From assembly GCA_903930515.1 (NCBI GenBank), contig CAIYYW010000039.1:1-11100 (forward strand): a stretch of 11,100 nucleotides of DNA, read 5' to 3'. Position 1 is the stretch's first letter. Each line of letters starts with the position of its first letter. The position numbers were made by a program, and so were the translations under genes. Source of the DNA: an uncultured delta proteobacterium (GTDB taxonomy: Bacteria > RBG-13-61-14 > DRUE01). Shown here piece by piece: positions 6,706 to 11,100 of this stretch. Below the pieces are notes generated by a model. That model was not told the DNA's origin. It saw only the letters and a list, made by a program, of their open reading frames with translations, and searched no databases.

Positions 6706-8209
6706 TAATTCAATGAAAACCGCCTCCGCTGATAGAATATTTGCGACCGGAGTCGGCTTATATCTGGTTTATGTATTTTCTCTTCCCTTTATGGTGTTCC
6801 CGGCCCTAAACTTTCTGGGGCATCAAATTCAAATAAGCGATTTTATTTTTATTCCCTTGGCCTTGTTCTCGGCCTGTCTCTGGCTTAAAAACAGGGTTAA
6901 ACTGGATCAGGGGTATATCCTGTCCGGGGCTCTGATCATTCTGACCATGGGGCTGGAACTTTCAATCGCGGACAATTTAATTAAAGCAGGGCTGAGGATT
7001 ATCATTCAAGTTTATCTACTCTTTATTTTCTGTATATCTTTCTTGATGGCGAGGATGATGAAAGAGCTCAAACCTATATTCCTGAGCTGGGCCGCGAGCG
7101 CGGCGGCGATCATTTTTGCGGGGATGATCGGCATCGTCTTGTATTATTTCGGTTTTGATTTCAGAATAAATTTACTTCTCGCCAGCTATGGAATGGCGCT
7201 CCCTTCCCTTCCGCTCCCGCGGGTTAAAAGCTTCCTGGTGGGCGCCGAATATTTAGCGAATTATTTAATCCCTTCTTTCTTCTTCCTTTATTACGGGCGC
7301 CGGTCCGGGAATCGTTATCTGAGGAGCTGTTTTATCTATTTCCCGATCTTGGCCGGACTGGTGGTGGTTGACCTGCTCACTTTTTCCCAGGCGTTTTTTC
7401 TTTGGGCGGTTCCATTGCTTGCCTGGAAAAGCATTTTCCCCGGCAAGAGAATTGCCCGCTGGAAAACCCTGGCCGGGACTTTTCTGATCTCCTTGATTTT
7501 GATGGAAGTTGTTATGGGCAGTTTCTTCAGCATCGCCCTCTCCAAGCCGGAAACCAGGTCCCCGCTTCCGGGCAGGCTTTCAAGAATTCTGATTAAACCC
7601 GGCATCAGGCAGGAGTTCTGGGGGGGAGCCATCGCACAAATCAAGGAACATCCGTTCCTGGGCCTGGGACTGGACCGGCCGGGCACCGGCCCCTTGAAAT
7701 TCGGCAACTGCAAGGGCTGCGATTTACCCGAAGGGGCAGACGCCCATAACCTCGTCCTTAATCTCTGGTCAACCCGCGGTTTCTTGGGTATGATCAGTTA
7801 TCTGATTTTCCTCCTGGTGATCCTCTCCAAATCAACCAGGGCGGTTTTCCGCGGACCGGCTTCTCTGGAGATTCAGGTTCTGTTCTGGGCGGTGATCGGA
7901 ATGGTCTTGACTTCCTTTTTCGTGGACATTGAAGACTTCCGGCACCTGTATCTCTGCCTGGGATTGCTTGCCGGTTTATCCAGCCGGCCGGCAGTTGACG
8001 CTCCGGTTCGGCTTTGCCGTCTGTCCGATCCCCAGGCCCATTCCCCCTTGAAAGCGCCTGAAAACGGAATTCCAGGAGCGGTTGACTCCGCTTCTTCCAT
8101 TTTGCAGATTGCTTTTAATCGGATTGCGCGTATATTTTTGGAAATTTGGCCGGCAATCCGCGGATTTCCAGGTTCCCAGGGTTTGAAAATGTTCAGGCGG
8201 TTGAGTTAA
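6686..8209 (+). CDS. Second, divergent O-antigen ligase/polymerase-like protein
   Basis: The reading frame stays open from 6548, but I place the start at ATG 6686 (507 residues). Upstream codons overlap the previous gene deeply and give a basic non-membrane sequence. ATG 6692 or 6713 are alternatives, as no strong ribosome site is visible. About ten transmembrane helices fill 18-432. The Wzy_C-like loop shows RQEFWGGAIAQIKEHPFLGLGLD (split at Arg308, His322, Gly326) and AHNLVLNLWSTRGFLGM (353-369). Where the neighbour has FSRTSW, this one has FSQAFF (233-238), so the usual arginine is missing. The loop holds a CxxC (Cys342, Cys345). After the last helix comes a tail of about 75 residues without an obvious domain, which is unusual. 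The role is probably glycan polymerisation or ligation; division of labour with the preceding gene is inferred. Confidence 0.78.
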   Translation: MDMASINNSMKTASADRIFATGVGLYLVYVFSLPFMVFPALNFLGHQIQISDFIFIPLALFSACLWLKNRVKLDQGYILSGALIILTMGLELSIADNLIKAGLRIIIQVYLLFIFCISFLMARMMKELKPIFLSWAASAAAIIFAGMIGIVLYYFGFDFRINLLLASYGMALPSLPLPRVKSFLVGAEYLANYLIPSFFFLYYGRRSGNRYLRSCFIYFPILAGLVVVDLLTFSQAFFLWAVPLLAWKSIFPGKRIARWKTLAGTFLISLILMEVVMGSFFSIALSKPETRSPLPGRLSRILIKPGIRQEFWGGAIAQIKEHPFLGLGLDRPGTGPLKFGNCKGCDLPEGADAHNLVLNLWSTRGFLGMISYLIFLLVILSKSTRAVFRGPASLEIQVLFWAVIGMVLTSFFVDIEDFRHLYLCLGLLAGLSSRPAVDAPVRLCRLSDPQAHSPLKAPENGIPGAVDSASSILQIAFNRIARIFLEIWPAIRGFPGSQGLKMFRRLS

Positions 8210-8222
8210 AAGGAGAGTTTGG

Positions 8223-9608
8223 GTGTTATTCAACTCCAATTTGTATCTGATCTTTGTGATGGCCGTGACCGGACTGTATTTCATTTTGCCCTTCAAATGG
8301 CGGCGCTGGCTGCTTTTAGCCGCCAGTTTTATTTTTTATATGAAATGGTCGGTTTCGTTGGTTGTGCTGATCCTTTATGTGGTTGCATTAAACTATGGGG
8401 CGGCGCTCGGGATGGCCCGGGCGGAGAGGAAATCAATTAAGAAGGTCATCTTGTGGATTTCGGTGGTCGGCAGTCTCGCTCTGCTTTTTACTTTCAAGTA
8501 TCTGGATTTTTTTATCAGAAGCGCGTCCTGGGTTCTGAGCCTGGAAGGCAGCGCCCAGTATAATCTGATCCTGCCCATCGGGATATCCTTTTACACCTTC
8601 CAGGCGATGAGTTATACGATTGATGTTTACCGGGGCACGATCCGGGCCGAGCATTCTCTTTTGGATTTCACCTTGTATATAATGTTCTTTCCTAAACTGC
8701 CGGCGGGTCCGATTATGCGAGCTTCCGCGCTCCTGCCGGAATTGCGCAAGGAGACCAAACCGGACCTGGAAAGGTTCATTACCGGAGCCATGATCATAGC
8801 CGGCGGCTTAATAAAAAAAGTGGTCATTGCGGACACCGTTGCCCGGTATGTGGACCAGGTTTTTACTTCACCCGGCAATTTCAGCGGCGCCACGCTGTTG
8901 GTCGCCAGCTACGGTTTTGCCTTGCAGATTTATTGCGATTTTTCCGGATATACCGACATCGCAATCGGAACCGGCAAATTATTGGGCATTGAGCTAATGG
9001 AAAATTTCCGCGCCCCATATCTTTCCCAGAGCTTCCGGGAGTTCTGGCGGAGATGGCATATATCTCTTTCCACCTGGCTCAGGGATTATCTGTATATCTC
9101 CCTGGGCGGCAACCGCCAGGGCCGCTTTCGGACTTATCTCAATATTTTCGTCACTATGCTCCTGGGCGGGCTCTGGCACGGAGCCAATTACACCTTTTTA
9201 GTCTGGGGAGGGCTCCATGGCTTATTCCTGGCAGGAGAACGATGGCTGGCAGATCGCCGGGGAGCGCCCAAGTCAAACACTATTTTCGGAATCTGGATGA
9301 GAAGGCTGATTATCTTCCATCTGGTGTGCCTGCTCTGGATCTTTTTCCGGGCACATAATCTTACCGACGCTTTTACAGTCATTGCCGGGATTTTTTCCTG
9401 GACCCCGGGCAGGTCTCTGGGCTTTTATCCCATATATTTGCTTTTCGCCCTGATCTCTTTTGAGGTTTTCAATCAAAGGCGGAATGTGGTCAGTCTGGTT
9501 TTGCGCCATCCCCTGCTCGCAAGATGGCTTCTTTATGCTATCTTCATAATCATGCTCGTGATTTTTTCCGGGGCGAGAAGTCAGGAATTTATCTATTTTC
9601 AGTTCTAG
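8223..9608 (+). CDS. MBOAT family O-acyltransferase, AlgI-like
   Basis: This 461-residue multi-pass membrane protein transfers acyl (typically acetyl) groups across the inner membrane toward secreted polysaccharide. Marks of the AlgI/DltB-type MBOAT family are the MLFNS start, LILPIGISFYTFQAMSY (115-131), QIYCDFSGYTDIAIG (235-249) and FREFWRRWHISLSTWLRDYLY (271-291, His279). Also present are GGLWHGANYTFLVWGGLHG (315-333) with the catalytic His319, and the typical C-terminal FIYFQF. Length is normal for the family. The start is GTG, fixed by AAGGAG at 8211-8215 and by the family's conserved MLFNS N-terminus. It follows the second ligase/polymerase by 13 bases. The next gene encodes an SGNH-type protein, the usual partner that receives or transfers the acyl group on the periplasmic side (as AlgJ/AlgX do for alginate). 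The acyl substrate and glycan are unknown. Confidence 0.92.
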   Translation: MLFNSNLYLIFVMAVTGLYFILPFKWRRWLLLAASFIFYMKWSVSLVVLILYVVALNYGAALGMARAERKSIKKVILWISVVGSLALLFTFKYLDFFIRSASWVLSLEGSAQYNLILPIGISFYTFQAMSYTIDVYRGTIRAEHSLLDFTLYIMFFPKLPAGPIMRASALLPELRKETKPDLERFITGAMIIAGGLIKKVVIADTVARYVDQVFTSPGNFSGATLLVASYGFALQIYCDFSGYTDIAIGTGKLLGIELMENFRAPYLSQSFREFWRRWHISLSTWLRDYLYISLGGNRQGRFRTYLNIFVTMLLGGLWHGANYTFLVWGGLHGLFLAGERWLADRRGAPKSNTIFGIWMRRLIIFHLVCLLWIFFRAHNLTDAFTVIAGIFSWTPGRSLGFYPIYLLFALISFEVFNQRRNVVSLVLRHPLLARWLLYAIFIIMLVIFSGARSQEFIYFQF

Positions 9609-9656
9609 CCTTTTCCTGGAGGATGAGTTAGGAAAAATGATTCGGAGCCGGAGCTG

Positions 9657-10772
9657 ATGACGGACCTTGGGCCATCCGGGCGGCCTTTCTGGAAACAGGC
9701 GATGAGCGCCCTGATCACGGACCTCTTGATCTTTCTGCTTCTGGTCGGGGGAGGGGAATTATTTCTGCGCTTCTTTGTTCCCTCGGCCCGGAAATTCATT
9801 TACACCAAAGATCTGACCGGAGGACATCCCCTGGTCTTAAACAGCGCGGGACTGAGAGACGATGAGATTGATCAAAATTTTCCGGAAAATGGCATTCGGA
9901 TCATCATCCTGGGCAATTCCGTCACTTTTGGAACCGGCATCGCCGTTGAGGATACCTTTGCCAGTCAACTGGAATCGTGGCTCAAGCATCGGGGGGATGG
10001 CATTAAATATGATGTAATTAATGCCGGCGGTCAGGGCAACAGTATGGAGATGTCTTTGAAATTCCTGGATCAGCATGAATTGGAATACCATCCGGACGCC
10101 GTGGTGGTGGCGCTAACCTCCGGCTATGTGGCTTTGCAGAAAATGCAGACTCAAGTCCCTCAACTTCAGGGTTCAAAAAAATTGATTTACACTTTAACTC
10201 ACATCCCCTTTCAACTACATTTGGCCCTTTATGCCCATACCTATACTTATATTGCTTTTGACACTTTAGTCCGGCAATTATTGTTTACCATCGGACTCTC
10301 CAGGGAGAACCTGAATAAAACCGAAGATTACCTGTTCGGATACGCGATGGATGTTCCCTCCATCCGGCTTTCGGAGGTGGAAGCATCCTACGGGGAGATC
10401 TCAAGAGAATTCGGATTATTGAAACAACGGCTGGACAGCCAGGGCATCCCTCTTTTGATCGTGGCAATTCCTACCCAGTTTGAGTTGAGCGACCTTCGCC
10501 AGGATAATCATAGGAATGTGCCCAAAGATAAAATCCGGATCATACCCGGCAAGCGCTTCCAAGAGATCGCGGAAGAGCAGGGAATCACTTTTATCAACTT
10601 GCTGCCGGACTTAAGGGAAAAACGACAGGGGATGATCGCAGGTAAAATTGCTTATGACCCCCTTTACATCTCTTTTGACACCATTCATCTGAATCCGACC
10701 GGGCATCGCCTGGTAGCGGAAAAGCTTGAGCAAATGCTTGGCGCCAATGGGATTATTCCGCCTCTGAAATGA
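9657..10772 (+). CDS. Membrane-anchored SGNH/GDSL-like protein, MBOAT partner
   Basis: This 371-residue protein has one N-terminal membrane helix (about 18-40) and an extracytoplasmic SGNH-fold domain (about 80-360). Block I is ILGNSVTFGTG (84-94) with Ser88; the usual GDS is GNS here. Block II is likely Gly124 in INAGGQGNS. Block V is FDTIHLNPTGH (340-350), giving Asp341 and His344, which with Ser88 complete the triad. Block III, normally GxND, reads LTSGY (153-157), so the Asn that helps the oxyanion hole is missing. Such proteins next to MBOATs act as O-acetyltransferases or esterases on surface glycans. Here transfer or removal of acyl groups after the upstream MBOAT is inferred. The start at 9657 has GGAG motifs at 9644-9647 and 9650-9653. 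The distance to the MBOAT gene is 48 bases. Confidence 0.84.
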   Translation: MTDLGPSGRPFWKQAMSALITDLLIFLLLVGGGELFLRFFVPSARKFIYTKDLTGGHPLVLNSAGLRDDEIDQNFPENGIRIIILGNSVTFGTGIAVEDTFASQLESWLKHRGDGIKYDVINAGGQGNSMEMSLKFLDQHELEYHPDAVVVALTSGYVALQKMQTQVPQLQGSKKLIYTLTHIPFQLHLALYAHTYTYIAFDTLVRQLLFTIGLSRENLNKTEDYLFGYAMDVPSIRLSEVEASYGEISREFGLLKQRLDSQGIPLLIVAIPTQFELSDLRQDNHRNVPKDKIRIIPGKRFQEIAEEQGITFINLLPDLREKRQGMIAGKIAYDPLYISFDTIHLNPTGHRLVAEKLEQMLGANGIIPPLK

Positions 10773-10818
10773 GTCCCGATTAAAAGTTGCGCCGAGGTTG
10801 AGGTTAAACCATAAGAAT

Positions 10819-10846
10819 TTGACAAGAGAGAATTTTTTAGTATTAT
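10819..10846 (+). promoter_or_regulatory. Sigma70-type promoter for the leader and last gene
   Basis: A perfect TTGACA (-35, 10819-10824) is followed after 16 bases by TATTAT (-10, 10841-10846). The surrounding DNA is AT-rich, unlike the coding parts. Transcription would start near 10853, about 200 bases before the ATG at 11052, giving a long structured leader. It starts a new transcription unit after the polysaccharide genes. Confidence 0.72.
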
Positions 10847-10900
10847 TTTGATTGGAAGTTGTTTTTAGCTTTTATAGGGAAATGCAAATAGCTCAGAGCG

Positions 10901-10925
10901 CTTGGATCCAGAAACCTGGACCGAG
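10901..10925 (+). other. Leader hairpin with one bulged A
   Basis: CTTGG (10901-10905) pairs with CCGAG (10921-10925), including one G-U pair, and TCCAG (10907-10911) pairs with CTGGA (10916-10920). Only A10906 is left unpaired, and the loop is AAAC. Ten pairs with a single bulge in 25 bases is a strong stem. Confidence 0.7.
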
Positions 10926-10953
10926 ACCGAGGAGAGTAGGGAAAGACAGCATC

Positions 10954-10984
10954 GGCGGCTGACCCCGGAACAGGGCGGCTGACC
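10954..10984 (+). repeat. Duplicated 11-bp leader element GGCGGCTGACC
   Basis: Exact copies lie at 10954-10964 and 10974-10984, 20 bases apart. The second copy can fold alone as GCGG-CTGA-CCGC (10975-10986). Alternatively, either copy can pair through GG-CGGCT with the AGCC-CC part of the terminator's left arm. This suggests a repeated ligand-binding or antiterminator element. Confidence 0.7.
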
Positions 10985-10998
10985 GCGAGCAGAGAATC

Positions 10999-11030
10999 AA
11001 GCCTCCCGGTTGGGCGCGGGAGGCTTTTTT
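10999..11030 (+). terminator. Intrinsic terminator / attenuator before the last gene
   Basis: GCCTCCCG (11001-11008) pairs perfectly with CGGGAGGC (11017-11024) around an 8-base loop; AA/TT adds two outer pairs. TTTTTT follows at 11025-11030. It sits only about 20 bases before the ATG and upstream of the gene's own ribosome site. It would therefore stop transcripts before the gene unless it is prevented from folding, and it is best read as an attenuator. It may also end read-through from the polysaccharide genes. Confidence 0.85.
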
Positions 11031-11051
11031 ATTTGGGAAAGGAGAACTGGG

Positions 11052-11100
11052 ATGGAGAAGAAGAAAAAGGTCACGATCCTGGAAATTGCCGCGCTGAAGC
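11052..11100 (+). CDS. Start of a gene, possibly panB (runs off the window)
   Basis: Only 16 codons are visible: MEKKKKVTILEIAALK. AAAGGAG at 11038-11044, 7 bases before the ATG, gives a good ribosome site. The VTI-x-E-I-x-x-L-K spacing resembles the N-terminus of PanB (3-methyl-2-oxobutanoate hydroxymethyltransferase, first step of pantothenate synthesis), where VT...L...MK precedes the conserved GEKI and TAYDY region. The main alternative is a LacI-type regulator, whose N-terminus is similar (VTIKDIA-x-L), but there Ala or Ser rather than Lys usually follows the Leu. The attenuator-type leader favours a biosynthetic enzyme. The next 20 residues outside the window would decide. Confidence 0.4.
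   Translation, partial: MEKKKKVTILEIAALK

Larger units (their letters stand above)
10853..11051 (+). promoter_or_regulatory. Structured 5' leader with attenuator (riboswitch-like)
   Basis: About 200 bases separate the predicted transcription start from the ATG at 11052. The leader holds a 10-bp hairpin with a single bulged adenosine (10901-10925, A10906 bulged, AAAC loop) and TAGGGAAA at both 10875-10882 and 10937-10944. GGCGGCTGACC is duplicated at 10954-10964 and 10974-10984, and an intrinsic terminator directly precedes the ribosome site. GGGCGGCT (10973-10980) can pair with AGCCTCCC (11000-11007, one mismatch), which would break the terminator. That is the layout of a transcription-attenuation element. 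If the gene is panB, the known pan RNA motif (hairpins with bulged adenosines, often paired, ahead of pantothenate genes) is the leading candidate, but I cannot align it from memory. Confidence 0.6.

Noticed and set aside
8219-8440. Small plus-strand frame overlapping the start of the MBOAT gene
   Set aside because: The MBOAT frame has the family's MLFNS start and continues for 461 residues; the small frame is its out-of-frame shadow.
10773-10818. Terminator directly after the SGNH gene
   Set aside because: No stable GC stem followed by a T-run is visible; only a very short GGTT/AACC pairing is present.
10965-10990. T-box riboswitch: ACAGGGCGG...ACCGCG looks like the T-box consensus AGGGTGGnACCGCG followed by a terminator
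   Set aside because: The TGG that pairs with the tRNA acceptor end is CGG here and there are extra bases before ACCGCG. The same element is duplicated 20 bases upstream, which T-boxes do not show, and no specifier loop could be placed. The resemblance is probably accidental, though a covariance-model scan should confirm this.

Overview
The window is a dense, all-plus-strand stretch of a bacterial chromosome holding nine complete protein genes plus the first codons of a tenth. Genes abut or overlap, and most have AGGAGG-type ribosome binding sites. The GC content is moderate to high in the first half and visibly lower in the polysaccharide genes. Signal peptides, a lipobox and envelope polysaccharide genes suggest a Gram-negative-type envelope. 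The phylum cannot be fixed from the sequence; an uncultivated lineage (for example Omnitrophota-like or deltaproteobacteria-like) is only a guess.

Region 1 (1-250) is non-coding. It carries a compound repeat: two copies of a 17-bp direct repeat followed by two hairpins. A weak GC hairpin and a possible -10 box lie just before the first gene.

Region 2 (251-5275) is a tight cluster: a family 4 (iron-sulfur) uracil-DNA glycosylase, an NfeD/ClpP-class membrane serine protease, a slipin (stomatin homologue), and two further SPFH/band-7 proteins. One SPFH protein has an N-terminal membrane anchor; the other looks like a lipoprotein. NfeD and slipin are a well-known protease/substrate pair of membrane microdomains. 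Here the pair is extended to four genes.

Region 3 (5275-10772) joins the SPFH cluster through a one-base TAATG overlap. It encodes cell-surface polysaccharide assembly: two unlike O-antigen ligase/polymerase (Wzy_C-type) membrane proteins in tandem, an AlgI-like MBOAT O-acyltransferase, and a membrane-anchored SGNH-family protein like those paired with MBOATs. Together they suggest polymerisation or ligation of a glycan and its O-acylation at the outer face of the inner membrane. No glycosyltransferases lie inside the window.

Region 4 (10773-11100) holds a strong sigma70-type promoter, a structured leader of about 200 nt ending in an intrinsic terminator, and the start of a new gene. Its 16 visible residues fit best, though weakly, with PanB (ketopantoate hydroxymethyltransferase). 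The leader contains a hairpin with one bulged adenosine, a duplicated GGCGGCTGACC element that can pair with the 5' arm of the terminator, and the terminator directly before the gene's ribosome binding site. This looks like a transcription-attenuation switch and is the most interesting non-coding element here.
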